A DNA stretch of 64,000 nt, from contig NZ_JACHJK010000009.1 of NCBI RefSeq assembly GCF_014203595.1, forward strand, positions 1-64,000, read 5' to 3'. The notes beneath the pieces were generated by a model. It was not told where the DNA came from. It was given only the letters and a program-made list of their open reading frames with translations, and made no database searches. The DNA is from Streptomyces echinatus. GTDB lineage: Bacteria; Actinomycetota; Actinomycetes; Streptomycetales; Streptomycetaceae. Made by a program: the position numbers and the translations under genes. Shown here one piece after another: positions 44,352 through 53,600 of the stretch; position 1 is the stretch's first letter; the number at the start of each line of letters is the position of its first letter.

Positions 44352-45779
44352 TCACACGGTGAGCTTGACGGCTTCCAGGTACCGGTCGTTCTCCAGCGCG
44401 CCGCCGAAGACGAACTCGGGGCGCTGCTTCACGCAACCCTGCTGGCCCCAGTCGAAGTTGTGCACGCGGGAGGTCTGGCACACCTCACCGGTGCCGACGT
44501 TGATGGCGAAGCCCAGCATGTGGGGATCGTCCGGCTCGGTACTGCCGACGTAGTTGTCCTCGCCGTCGGCGACGACGGCCGTCCAGCTCGGCGACCACTG
44601 TCCCTTGCCGTCGGTCGAATCGTCCTTGTGCAGGAAGGCGTTGGCGGCGGAGCCGCCGACCCCGGTGACCGCGATGTTCAGGGCCTTGATCGGGGTGTCG
44701 CTGCCGACGGTGCCCGCCATGGTGCCGTCGCACACCGGCTTCTGCCAGCCGTCCCCGGTGACGAAGGCGCGGTAGCACACGTGCCGCCCGCCCGGGTCGT
44801 CGTCGGCGAGGCGCCGTACGGCCGTCGCGGCGGTCTCCTCCGGCGCCTCCTCGGTGACGGTGGCGGCCGGACCGCCGCCGTCCCCTCCCCCTCCTCCGCC
44901 GTCGCCGCCGTCGTCACCGCTGTCCGGCTCCGCCGGGGGCGTGGTGGCGGCCGCCGTGGGCGGCGGCGGTGGGGTCACCGAGGGGGACGTGCTGGGCGCG
45001 AGGGCCGCACCGGCGGCGACCTTCGGCGTCGCGCCGCTGCTCACGCCCGGCTTGTAGGCGATCCACAGCATCACGAACGTGATCGCCAGCGCGGTCAGCA
45101 CGCCGAAGAAGGTGGCCAGCCAGCGCGGCAGGAACCCCCGCTGGACGTAGGTCCCTTCGACCGGGAGCGGGTCGGCGCCCGAGCGCAGCACCGACAGGGT
45201 GAACGGACGCTGCTCCTTCGCGCCGAACCAGATGATCCGCCGTGGCTTCAGCGTGGCCTTCACGAACGCCGCGCGGCCCGGTTCGATCTGCACACTGCCC
45301 GGGTGGATGTCGTACGACAGCTGGTCGCCGTTGTCGCTGCCCGCGATCGACGCCGTCAGCCGGGTGTTGCCGATGTTGTCCACGGCCAGTCGGGGGCGCC
45401 CTCGGAAGCGCCCCTTCACCGTGGGCGGCACCAGCTCCGCCCGTAACTCCGTGAAGGGGGTGACGGTGAGGTTGCCCTCGGGTACCGTCACCGCCTCCGG
45501 GTGTTCCGTCGGCGTGATCCGCACCGCGTACGGGTTGGGTCCCGCCGTGGCGTCCGGGGAGCGCGGCGGCGCGAAGCGCAGTTCCACCGCTCCGGTCGTG
45601 CCGGGATACAGGCGCAGCGTCGGGGGCTCGACCGTCGTCCACGGCGCGAGCGGCCCCACCGGCTCGAAGCGGTACTCGTCCACCACGTCACCGGTGTTGC
45701 GCACCCGCAACCGCACCGTCGTACTGCTCCCCGCGTCCACGGTCGCCGAGGCGGGTTCGAGAGAAGTCCACAGGCTCAC
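44352..45779 (-). CDS. Single-pass membrane protein of CIS locus, Ig-like and ChW-like domains
   Basis: 475 residues. The N-terminal ~210 residues are two Ig-like beta domains (SATVDAGSSTTVRLRVRNTG; LAVDNIGNTRLTASIAG). One transmembrane helix spans 220-242 (LATFFGVLTALAITFVMLWI). Then comes a Pro/Thr and Gly/Asp linker, and a C-terminal domain with GDGWQKPVCDGTMAGTVGSD and IKALNIAVTGVGG, which resembles clostridial hydrophobic-W (ChW) repeats. With no signal peptide, the N-part is probably cytoplasmic and the C-part outside. It is a candidate anchor of CIS particles at the membrane. GTG 45779 has no good ribosome site. It converges with the ATPase gene. Confidence 0.75.
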   Translation of the reverse strand: MSLWTSLEPASATVDAGSSTTVRLRVRNTGDVVDEYRFEPVGPLAPWTTVEPPTLRLYPGTTGAVELRFAPPRSPDATAGPNPYAVRITPTEHPEAVTVPEGNLTVTPFTELRAELVPPTVKGRFRGRPRLAVDNIGNTRLTASIAGSDNGDQLSYDIHPGSVQIEPGRAAFVKATLKPRRIIWFGAKEQRPFTLSVLRSGADPLPVEGTYVQRGFLPRWLATFFGVLTALAITFVMLWIAYKPGVSSGATPKVAAGAALAPSTSPSVTPPPPPTAAATTPPAEPDSGDDGGDGGGGGGDGGGPAATVTEEAPEETAATAVRRLADDDPGGRHVCYRAFVTGDGWQKPVCDGTMAGTVGSDTPIKALNIAVTGVGGSAANAFLHKDDSTDGKGQWSPSWTAVVADGEDNYVGSTEPDDPHMLGFAINVGTGEVCQTSRVHNFDWGQQGCVKQRPEFVFGGALENDRYLEAVKLTV

Positions 45780-45856
45780 CCGTCGACGCTAAGCCGGAGC
45801 ACGGCGGCGGGTCAGCGGACCGGGGGGCAGTGTGGGTGTCCGAAGGGGCAGAGTTG

Positions 45857-45887
45857 CCGCAGGCGCCCCGCCGCGGGGCGCCTGCGG
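45857..45887 (-). terminator. Strong hairpin after the DUF4157 gene
   Basis: A perfect 14-bp stem (45857-45870 with 45874-45887) and 3-nt loop lies 7 bases beyond the stop of the minus-strand DUF4157 gene and separates it from the membrane-protein gene downstream. Confidence 0.75.
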
Positions 45888-45893
45888 GGCGGC

Positions 45894-47597
45894 TCACAGG
45901 TCGCGGTGGAAGCGGTTCTCCTCGTCCGCGACGAAGTGCCTGAACGCCTGCTCGGCGAAGCCGGTCCACTGGTTGTGGTGCAGGATCGGGACGCGGCGCA
46001 GCTCGACCAGGATCTGCTTGCGGTGCGCGGGCGCGTCCGCTCCGCCGTCCTCCCGCGCCGTGGCGGGGATGTCGCGGGGCTGCATGCCCGACGGCCACAC
46101 CGGGTCCCTGCCCGCGAGGACCTCGGTCACGATCCGCCGCATGTCGTCGTCGGCGTCGGCCGGCGTCTCGTCCAGTCCGATCAGCAGATCCACCACGTCC
46201 CGCACCGTCGTCCGGGCACCGACGACCCCGTCGGCGACCAGGCTCTTCCACAGTGCGCCCAGGTCCGTCTTGACGAGGACGGGCTGGTCCTTGTCCAGCT
46301 TGGTGTGGAAGTCGGCGGTGTGCAGTACGGCCGACGCGATCGCCTGGAGCAGGCCCTTGGCGCTGCCCAGCGCCGCGGCGGTCGGCTCGGGCATGCGCAG
46401 GCTCTCGGCCAGCCGGTCCGCGGGGAGGGCCTCGATCGCCCGGCCGATGGACGCCACTGCCGCGACCTCGTTCCCGGTCCGCCGCGCGTCCCAGTACGGC
46501 CCCCCGACGCTGTAGTAGTCCTCGGCGTGCTGCTCGTCGGAGTCGGCCTGCTGGAAGACGCCCGGCAGCGCGTCCAGCGGGATGTCGGGGTTGACCTGCG
46601 GCTGGGCGGTGTCGTCCTTCTTCTCCATGGTCACGTACATGTCGCCGATCTCGAACTCCTGCTCGTCCCGGTAACGGAGGAGGTCGGCGGCGACCCTGCT
46701 GATCTCCTTGACGGTCGCCGTGAGCCGGGCGAGGTCCGCGAACGGCTCGGTGACGAACTCCAGGTTGCTTCCGTCCTGCTCCAGCTTCCAGGTCCTCCCG
46801 TAGAGCGGGGCCCGGATCGGCTGCACCTCCGCCTCCGAGTCCGAGACCGACTCGTCGGACGAACGCACGTAGGCGTCGCTGTACAGCTGCTGGAACTCGA
46901 AACCGACCCGCGCACCCGTCTCCACCCGGCGTTGCACCGCCGCTCCGTCGCCCGTCACCGGCGCCGCCGGGGACGTCTCGGCGCCGCTGCGCGCGGGGGC
47001 GCCCGGTTCCGCCTCCACCGCGCGCTGCACGGGAGCCGGGCCGGACATCACGCGGGCGGCGTTGGCCTCCGCGGCCCGCTCGAACCGGTCGCCGGGGTCG
47101 CTGACGCTGAGCCCGCCACCGGTGTCGGTGCCGGCGACCGGTCCCCGGCGTTGCTGGAGGACGTGGGTGAGTTCGTGCGCCAGCGTGTGCTTGTCCCGGC
47201 CGTTCCAGACGACGTGACTGCCCGAGGTGTAGGCCGACGCCCCGATCTCCGCCGCGGACCGCTGGGCCACGACGTCCGTGTGCAGGCGCACCCCGCCGAA
47301 GTCGGCGCCGCCGAACCTGCCCTCCATCTCGGAGCGCAGCCCCGTCTCCATCGGCGTGCCGGAGCCGCGCAGCACCTGGTGCACGAGGGAGCGCTGCACG
47401 GCGGGACCGTGCCCGCAGTTCGCGTCGTGCTCGTGCCGCCCGGCCTCGACGGCCGCCGTGACGGCGGCGTTGCCGGCCGCGCGCTGGAGCGCGAGAATCC
47501 CGGCGGCGCGCCCCGGCGGCAGCGGTGACCGGGCCGTGCGGGCGCCCTCGGCCCGGCCCGCGGCGGCCTGGTCGCTTCCGTTGTGCTGTGCGCGCAC
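45894..47597 (-). CDS. eCIS core-domain (DUF4157) protein, candidate CIS effector
   Basis: 567 residues from GTG 47597 (GAGGGGAG upstream). Residues about 80-151 form the DUF4157 'eCIS core' domain with METGLRSEMEGRFGGADF, GVRLHTDVVAQRSAAEIGA and the metalloprotease-like HELTH (141-145) in HTLAHELTHVLQQ. This domain is the hallmark of proteins loaded by or linked to contractile injection systems. The linker repeats VQR. The C-terminal ~335 residues (GARVGFEFQQLYSD; WKLEQDGSNLEFVTEPFADL) match no family with certainty; the E-x-E and DGS-LEFVT pattern recalls the amidoligase/glutamine-synthetase-like fold. Divergent from the sheath gene. A toxin or lytic cargo is inferred. Confidence 0.82.
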   Translation of the reverse strand: MRAQHNGSDQAAAGRAEGARTARSPLPPGRAAGILALQRAAGNAAVTAAVEAGRHEHDANCGHGPAVQRSLVHQVLRGSGTPMETGLRSEMEGRFGGADFGGVRLHTDVVAQRSAAEIGASAYTSGSHVVWNGRDKHTLAHELTHVLQQRRGPVAGTDTGGGLSVSDPGDRFERAAEANAARVMSGPAPVQRAVEAEPGAPARSGAETSPAAPVTGDGAAVQRRVETGARVGFEFQQLYSDAYVRSSDESVSDSEAEVQPIRAPLYGRTWKLEQDGSNLEFVTEPFADLARLTATVKEISRVAADLLRYRDEQEFEIGDMYVTMEKKDDTAQPQVNPDIPLDALPGVFQQADSDEQHAEDYYSVGGPYWDARRTGNEVAAVASIGRAIEALPADRLAESLRMPEPTAAALGSAKGLLQAIASAVLHTADFHTKLDKDQPVLVKTDLGALWKSLVADGVVGARTTVRDVVDLLIGLDETPADADDDMRRIVTEVLAGRDPVWPSGMQPRDIPATAREDGGADAPAHRKQILVELRRVPILHHNQWTGFAEQAFRHFVADEENRFHRDL

Positions 47598-47749
47598 ACG
47601 CGCTCCCCTCGACGGCGGCTTCACCCGCGTCCTGTGACGTCCCGCCGCCACGCTCCCGTCCTCCGGCCGGGAGGCGGGATTTCGGCGGCACCGTTCCGGT
47701 CCTACCGGCCGGACGGGCGGGCGGGGAAGGTACGCAAGGGCAGTCCCGG

Positions 47750-47837
47750 GGGCAACGCGGCCGGTTGCCCTTCGGGGCAACGGGCCTGCCCCCGGTCCGG
47801 TCCCGGAGGACGTTCCGCCGGCGGTTCACGCGCGTGA
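47750..47837. promoter_or_regulatory. Operator-like repeats upstream of the sheath operon
   Basis: In the 283-base divergent gap 47598-47880, GGGCAAC (47750-47756) and GTTGCCC (47764-47770) form a 7-7-7 inverted repeat. GTTGCCC (47764-47770)-TTCG-GGGCAAC (47775-47781) is a second inverted repeat sharing the middle arm. Further down, TCACGCGCGTGA (47826-47837) is a perfect 12-bp palindrome 43 bases before the sheath ATG. The first motif matches half-sites near the two LuxR regulators. Confidence 0.5.
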
Positions 47838-47880
47838 GGCTGAAGGCAGTCCTGTCTCGTACCCCTGAGGAGAGCAGAGC

Positions 47881-49494
47881 ATGCCGTCCTACCTGTCGCC
47901 CGGCGTCTACGTCGAGGAGGTGGCCAGCGGTTCGCGCCCGATCGAGGGGGTGGGCACGTCGGTCGCGGCCTTCGTGGGGCTCGCGCCGACCGGCCCGCTG
48001 AACGAGCCGACGCTGGTCACCAACTGGAGCCAGTACGTCGCGAGCTTCGGTGAGTTCACCGACGGGTACTACCTCGCGCACTCCGTCTACGGCTTCTTCC
48101 AGAACGGCGGCACCGCGGCCTACGTCGTCCGAGTGGGCGGCTCGGCCGAGGGCGTCGCCCCCCAGAACGGCTCGGCCGGCCGGACCCCCGCCGTGCCGGC
48201 CGAGTCCGCGGCCCCGGCCGCGCTGCCCGCGGCGGAACCGCGGCAGCTCGGCACGTTCGCCGTGACGGCCCTCGCCTCCGGCGCCCAGGGCCCGCTCAGC
48301 GTCGAGGTCGCCGACCCGGAGGGCGAGGGCCCGGCGGAGCGCTTCCGGCTCATCGTCAAGGACGGCGACAAGGCGGTGGAGACCTTCGACGTCACGGCGA
48401 AGAAGACCGGCCGCAACTACGTCGTCACGCAGGTCAAGGAGCGCTCCCGGCTGATCGCGGTGACGGAGGCCGCGCCGACCGCGCAGCTCGCCCGGCCGGA
48501 CAACCAGACGCTCGCCCTCCCCGCCCCGCCGGCCGCCGCGGCCCCGGCTCACGAGGCGCCGCCGGGCGCGTCGCAGGACGCGCACCCGGGCCCGGCCCAC
48601 TACCTCGGCGACTCCGCCGACCGCACCGGTTTCGGCGGCCTGGAGGCCGTCGACGAGATCTCCATGGTCGCGGTGCCCGACCTGATGGCCGCTTACCAGC
48701 GCGGGGCGATCGACCTGGAGTCCGTCAAGGCGGTCCAGCTCGGCCTGATCGCGCACTGCGAGCTGATGGGCGACCGGGTCGCCGTCATCGACCCGCCGCC
48801 CGGCATGAACGCCCGTCAGATCCGGGTGTGGCGGCAGGAGACGGCCGGCTACGACTCCAAGTACGCGGCCCTGTACTACCCGTGGATCAAGACGTTCGAC
48901 CCCGGCAGCGGCCAGAGCCGGCTGGTGCCGCCCAGCGGACACGTGGCCGGCATCTGGGCCCGCAACGACTCCGAGCGCGGCGTGCACAAGGCGCCCGCGA
49001 ACGAAGTGGTGCGCGGTGCGGTGGACCTGGAGATCCAGATCACCCGGGGCGAGCAGGACCTGCTCAACCCGATCGGCGTGAACTGCATCCGCGCCTTCCC
49101 GGGCCGCGGCATCCGGGTGTGGGGCGCCCGCACCCTCTCCTCCGACCCGGCCTGGCGCTACCTGAACATCCGCCGGTACTTCAACTACCTGGAGGAGTCG
49201 ATCCTGATCGGCACCCAGTGGGTGGTGTTCGAGCCGAACGACCACGCCCTGTGGGCCCGGATCCGGCGCAACATCTCGGCGTTCCTGGTCAACGAGTGGC
49301 GCGCCGGCGCGCTGTTCGGGCAGCGGCCGGAAGAGGCGTACTACGTCAAGTGCGACGAGGAGACCAACCCGCCGGAGTCGGTCGACGTCGGCCGGGTGGT
49401 GTGCGAGATCGGCATCGCCCCGGTCAAGCCGGCCGAGTTCGTGATCTTCCGGCTGGCCCAGTTCTCCAGCGGTAACGGTGAGCTGGAGGAGTAG
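47881..49494 (+). CDS. CIS contractile sheath protein (phage tail sheath family)
   Basis: 537 residues. The tail-sheath signature is at both ends: SYLSPGVYVEEVASGSRPIE with TSVAAFVGLAPTGPLNEPTL at the start, and YLNIRRYFNYLEESILIGTQ, then RPEEAYYVKCDEETNPPESV and LAQFSSGNGELEE at the end. The middle (about 85-240) is a variable domain with an Ala/Pro linker. Subunits stack around the tube and shorten on contraction to drive it forward. Only one sheath gene is present. GAGGAGA precedes ATG 47881. First gene of the long structural operon. Confidence 0.97.
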   Translation: MPSYLSPGVYVEEVASGSRPIEGVGTSVAAFVGLAPTGPLNEPTLVTNWSQYVASFGEFTDGYYLAHSVYGFFQNGGTAAYVVRVGGSAEGVAPQNGSAGRTPAVPAESAAPAALPAAEPRQLGTFAVTALASGAQGPLSVEVADPEGEGPAERFRLIVKDGDKAVETFDVTAKKTGRNYVVTQVKERSRLIAVTEAAPTAQLARPDNQTLALPAPPAAAAPAHEAPPGASQDAHPGPAHYLGDSADRTGFGGLEAVDEISMVAVPDLMAAYQRGAIDLESVKAVQLGLIAHCELMGDRVAVIDPPPGMNARQIRVWRQETAGYDSKYAALYYPWIKTFDPGSGQSRLVPPSGHVAGIWARNDSERGVHKAPANEVVRGAVDLEIQITRGEQDLLNPIGVNCIRAFPGRGIRVWGARTLSSDPAWRYLNIRRYFNYLEESILIGTQWVVFEPNDHALWARIRRNISAFLVNEWRAGALFGQRPEEAYYVKCDEETNPPESVDVGRVVCEIGIAPVKPAEFVIFRLAQFSSGNGELEE

Positions 49495-49566
49495 GCGCAC
49501 CGCCGCCCCGTGCTCCGCCCTCTCCCCCGCCCCTTCCACCTCTGATCCCTGAAGGACAGCGAACAC

Positions 49567-50010
49567 ATGAGTCTCCAGCAGGGTGACGCCCTCACGTCAC
49601 ACAACTTCGGCCTCCAGATCGACGGTGTGATGGTCGAGTACCTGGCCGAGGTCAGCGGTCTCAGCATCGAGCAGGACGTCATCACCTACCAGCAGAACAC
49701 CCCCAACGGCCAGAACGTGGTCAAGAACCTGCCGGGTGTGAAGAAGAACGGCTCCTGCACGGTGGTGCGGGGCATGACCCAGTCGGCGTCGTTCACCCAG
49801 TGGATCAACGAGTCCATCGCCGGCCACATGACCACGGCCCGGAAGAACGCCTCCATCATCATGATGGACTTCGAGAACAACCCGGTGAAGCGCTACCACC
49901 TGCGCAACGCCTGGTGCAACAAGATCGACGCGAGCACGGTCAAGGCCGGTGAGGCCTCCGCCCTCACCGAGACGGTGACCATCGCGTTCGAAGAACTGGT
50001 CATCGAGTAA
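49567..50010 (+). CDS. CIS inner tube protein (gp19/Hcp-like)
   Basis: 147 residues. SHNFGLQIDGVMVEYLAEVS, then GLSIEQDVITYQQNTPNGQN and TIAFEELVIE at the end match the T4 gp19-like phage tail tube family. These stack as hexameric rings to form the tube through which effectors pass. It follows the sheath gene by 72 bases with AAGGA before ATG 49567. The stop TAA shares its last A with the next ATG (TAATG). Confidence 0.96.
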   Translation: MSLQQGDALTSHNFGLQIDGVMVEYLAEVSGLSIEQDVITYQQNTPNGQNVVKNLPGVKKNGSCTVVRGMTQSASFTQWINESIAGHMTTARKNASIIMMDFENNPVKRYHLRNAWCNKIDASTVKAGEASALTETVTIAFEELVIE

Positions 50011-50534
50011 TGCGCCGCACGGCCTCCAGGGCGGCCGGCGCGGTCGCCCACTCCGACGGGGACCCCGCGGACCAGGGCGGGACGGGGACGGACGCCACGG
50101 CTCCGGTACCGGCCGCGGCCGGGGCGCCGCCTGCCGCGCGGCAGGCCGCGTATCAGCAGGACGAGTTGCGCACCGAGTTCCGGTTCCAGCTGCCGCGCGG
50201 CTACGTCGACGAGTCGGGCACCGTCCACCGGGACGGCGTGATGCGGCTGTCGACGGCGCGCGACGAACTCCTACCGCTGCGGGACGTGCGGGTCCAGGAG
50301 AACCCGGCGTTCCTCTCGGTCGTCCTGCTCGGCCGGGTCATCACCCGGCTCGGCACGCTCCCGATGGTGCACGACGGCATCGTGGAGAACATGTTCGCCT
50401 CCGACCTGGCGTTCCTCCAGGACTTCTACCGCCAGATCAACGCGGAGGGCCACACCCGCGCGGCGGTCGAGTGCCCGCACTGCGCCGAGTCCTTCGAGGT
50501 GGAACTCGGCGGGAGCCGCCTGGGGGAATCGTGA
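50010..50534 (+). CDS. Phage tail/baseplate assembly protein, T4-gp26-like chaperone family
   Basis: 174 residues. The first ~50 are Ala/Pro/Gly-rich; the core runs from EFRFQLPRGYVDESGTVHRD to VECPHCAESFEVELGGS. The combination of a small beta core, helical LPMVHDGIVENMFASDLAFL and a C-terminal CPHC pair is typical of the small protein encoded between tube and tape-measure region in Streptomyces CIS operons and in many phage tails. Role in baseplate or tube assembly is inferred from position. Confidence 0.7.
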   Translation: MRRTASRAAGAVAHSDGDPADQGGTGTDATAPVPAAAGAPPAARQAAYQQDELRTEFRFQLPRGYVDESGTVHRDGVMRLSTARDELLPLRDVRVQENPAFLSVVLLGRVITRLGTLPMVHDGIVENMFASDLAFLQDFYRQINAEGHTRAAVECPHCAESFEVELGGSRLGES

Positions 50535-50689
50535 CGTACGCGACCGACCGGCTGCACGAGGAGATCGCGTACATCGCCTACCACTTCCACTGGAGCATGG
50601 AGGACATCCTGGACCTGGAACACCGCGACCGCCGCCGGTGGACGGGCGAGATCGCGTCCCTGGTGACGCGCGCGGCGTCGGAGGGCTGA
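50531..50689 (+). CDS. DUF6760 small CIS protein
   Basis: 52 residues: TYATDRLHEEIAYIAYHFHW, then SMEDILDLEHRDRRRWTGEI. The Trp-x-Met-x-Asp-Ile-Leu-x-Leu pattern with H-E-Y-R-R following is also that of phage tail-assembly chaperone-like DUF6760 proteins. GTG 50531 overlaps the previous stop (GTGA) and the stop lies 3 bases before the next GTG. Likely a chaperone for the following large protein or a baseplate component. Confidence 0.82.
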   Translation: MTYATDRLHEEIAYIAYHFHWSMEDILDLEHRDRRRWTGEIASLVTRAASEG

Positions 50690-50692
50690 CGG

Positions 50693-53600
50693 GTGGGGCT
50701 CTGGGACCGGCTGCGCGGAGACACGGCGAAACGCCGGCCGGCGGACGCGGCGGTGACGGCGCAGGCGCCGACCTCTACGGCGTCGGCGCGGAGGCATCCG
50801 GCCGACGCCCCGGCCGACCCGTCGCCCAAAGACACGGGCGCCGGAGCATCCGGGGTGGGTGTGCCGGGTGCCGGAGGGACCGGGGGTGGCGTGCCGGGCG
50901 CCGGGCGGTTCGGTGGCGGGGCGGGGTCGTCCGCGTCGGCTCCGGGCCGGCCGGGGCCGGCACCGATCCGGCGCAGCCTGACCGTGGGCGCGCCCGGTGT
51001 GTCGGACGCGGCCTTCGGCAGCCGGCTGCCCACATGGCAGAACCCGTCGTTCACGGCCACGGCCTCGCCCTCGGTGCTGGACGGCCGTTCCAGCGCCGGG
51101 CTGACCGGCGGCATGCCCCGGCCGGCCCCGGCGCGTCCGGTGGCGGGCCTGGAACTTCCCGCCGGGGGGCTCCCCCTCGCGGGTCCGGCCCCGGCGGTTC
51201 AGCGGGCTCCGGCCGTGCCGCTACGGCTGTTGCCGCCGACGGTGCCGGGTGGCCCCGGTCCGGCCGCACCGACGATGCCGCGCCGCGTCACGACACGCGT
51301 GCCACAGGCACGCCCCGCGTCGGTGGCGGGTACGAGTGCGGGGGCCGGCGGGGCTTCCGGCGCGGGCACGGGCACAAGTGCGGACATGGGCACGGGTGCG
51401 GGTGCCCCCTCGGAGGGGGGCGCCGGGACGGCACCGGCACCGAGTCCGGCTCGGGTCCCGAGGAAAAGCCTCGGGCCGCACCCGGCCGCCGTGACCACGA
51501 CTGCCGCCGGGCCCATGGGTTCCGCGCCGGTCCCGGCATCGCAGGGGGCCGCACGCCCGGACCAGACCAGGACCGGAAGCGGAACTGGTGCCGGTGCCGG
51601 AAGCGGCCCCGGTGCCGGGAGCGGAACGCGGACTGGTGCCAGCGCCGGTAGCGGAACTGGTGCGGGTGCTGGACTCGGCCTCGGTGCCGGTGCCGGTAGC
51701 GGAACTGGTGCGGGTGCCGAATCCAGGACCGGTGCCGGCTCCGGGGCCGGAAGCGCGACCGGTGCCGGTGACAGGGCCGGGAGCCGAACCGGTGCCCGTT
51801 CCGGTGCAGTTGCCGGGACACGCGCCGGTTCCGGTCCTGGCCCTGGCGCGTCCGCCGGTCCCGGTCATGGCGCGTCCGCCGGTTCCGGTGCCGCGGCACC
51901 CACCGGTTCCCGTCCCGGGACACGCGCCGGTGCCAGGACGGCGGCCGGGCACGGCGTCCCGGTCTCTCACGCCGCCTCCACCAGCGTCCCCTCCTCGGGC
52001 CCCGCCACGGCCGGCCCGACGCCCGGCGTGCAGCGGTCGGTGGCCGTGTCCGAGGGGCCGGCAGCGCCTGTCGTGCCGGGCTTCCCGGCCGCGCCGAACG
52101 GGCCCGGAACCGCGGACGGCTCGGCCGTCGTACGGCCCCGCCCGTCCGCGTCGTCCGCGATCACGCCGGTGCGCCCCGCGTCCGGCCTGCGGGTACGGAC
52201 CGCCGGTACGGACCCGGTGCCGTCGTCGCCCTCCTTCACCAGCGCCCGGACCGCGACGCCTCCGGTGCAGCGCCGCACCCTGCCGGTGGCACGTCGGCTG
52301 TCGGCGCCCTCGGACTCCGGCGCGAGCCACCCGGTGACGGCCGAGGACACCGGCGGGGCGGCGGAGCGAGGGGGCCACCGGGACGGCGGCACCCTGCCTC
52401 CCGGCACCTCGTCCGCCCCGGCTCCCGCTCCCCCTTCAACTCCGGCTCCGGCTCCCGCCCAGACCCATAACCCGGCCCACGCCCCCACCCCGGCCCCGGC
52501 CAAGGCCCCCGCCCCCGCCGCACACGCACCCGCTCCCACGCCCGAGCCCGTCCAGCGGTCCGTCGGCAGGTCCGCGGCGAGCACCCCGCTACTGGGCGGC
52601 GGAGACAAGACCCCGACTCCTTTGGCGCGGGCCGCTGTCGAGTCGTCCGCCGACACCAGCGGACCCGTGGCGCCCACCTCCGCTACGAGCGGCCGTACGA
52701 CGCGGACCCCTGCCTCGGCGGCACGACCCGGTGCCCGCCCGAACGGATCCACCGGCGCCCCCTCCGCCTCACCGGGCCCCGGACTCCCGCCCACGGGCGC
52801 CCCTTCCGGCCCCGCCGCCCCGGACCGCCCACCGGCCACGGACACCACCGCCGGCTCACCCGGCCTGCGGCGCGGCGCCTCCGCCCAGGGGGCACCCCGC
52901 GCGGGTCTCGGCGCCCCGCTCCCGTCCCGCCCGGCCCCGTCGGCCCCGGACGGCCTGCCGACGCCCCCGGCGCCGCGGCCTCCGCACGCCGGCACCGCGT
53001 CTCGGCAGCCGGCTCCGGCGGCAACGCCCCCCGCCCAGGCCCCGGTTCAGCGCGCCCCCGGCGGGGTGGCCAAAGACGGCACCACCGCCCCCGGGCCGTC
53101 ACGGCCCGAACCCTCCGCCCGGCCCCCCGCCGAGCGCCCGCACTCCGACGGCCGCCCGGCGACACGCTCCACCGCTGACGGCGGTGAGCGGGATCGCGAG
53201 GGCCAGGGCCGGCCCGGGCACGGTGCGCCGCCGCCCGGACAGCCGCCCGCCCACGGCGCCGAGAGGGACGGCGGACCCCGTCCCGCGACGCCGGTCCAGC
53301 GCCGCTCATCGGACCAGCCGAACGAACCGACCCGAGCGACCCGGCCGACGCCGACGTCCCGGACGGCCGGACCGGCCACGTCGGCCGGCACGGACACCGC
53401 GCCGACGCGGCCCGCGGGTTCCGCCCCGGACCCGCAGGCCGCCCCGGCCCGGCTCCCGGTTCAGCCGGCCACGCCGGCACCGGGACAGCCGCACGTCCAG
53501 CGCCGCACACCCCCCTCCTCCGCGCCGGTGCACGCCGGTACCGGCGCCGTGCCACGAGCCGTGTCCGCCCGCCGGAGCCCGTTGGGCGCGCCGGTGCCGG

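Noticed and set aside
45688..49566. 1292-codon minus-strand frame across the sheath gene and beyond
   Set aside because: It overlaps well-supported sheath and DUF4157 genes; its composition is typical of a high-GC shadow frame.
51570..51920. CRISPR-like array in the large CIS gene
   Set aside because: The repeats are short, degenerate, in frame with the protein and lack regular unique spacers.
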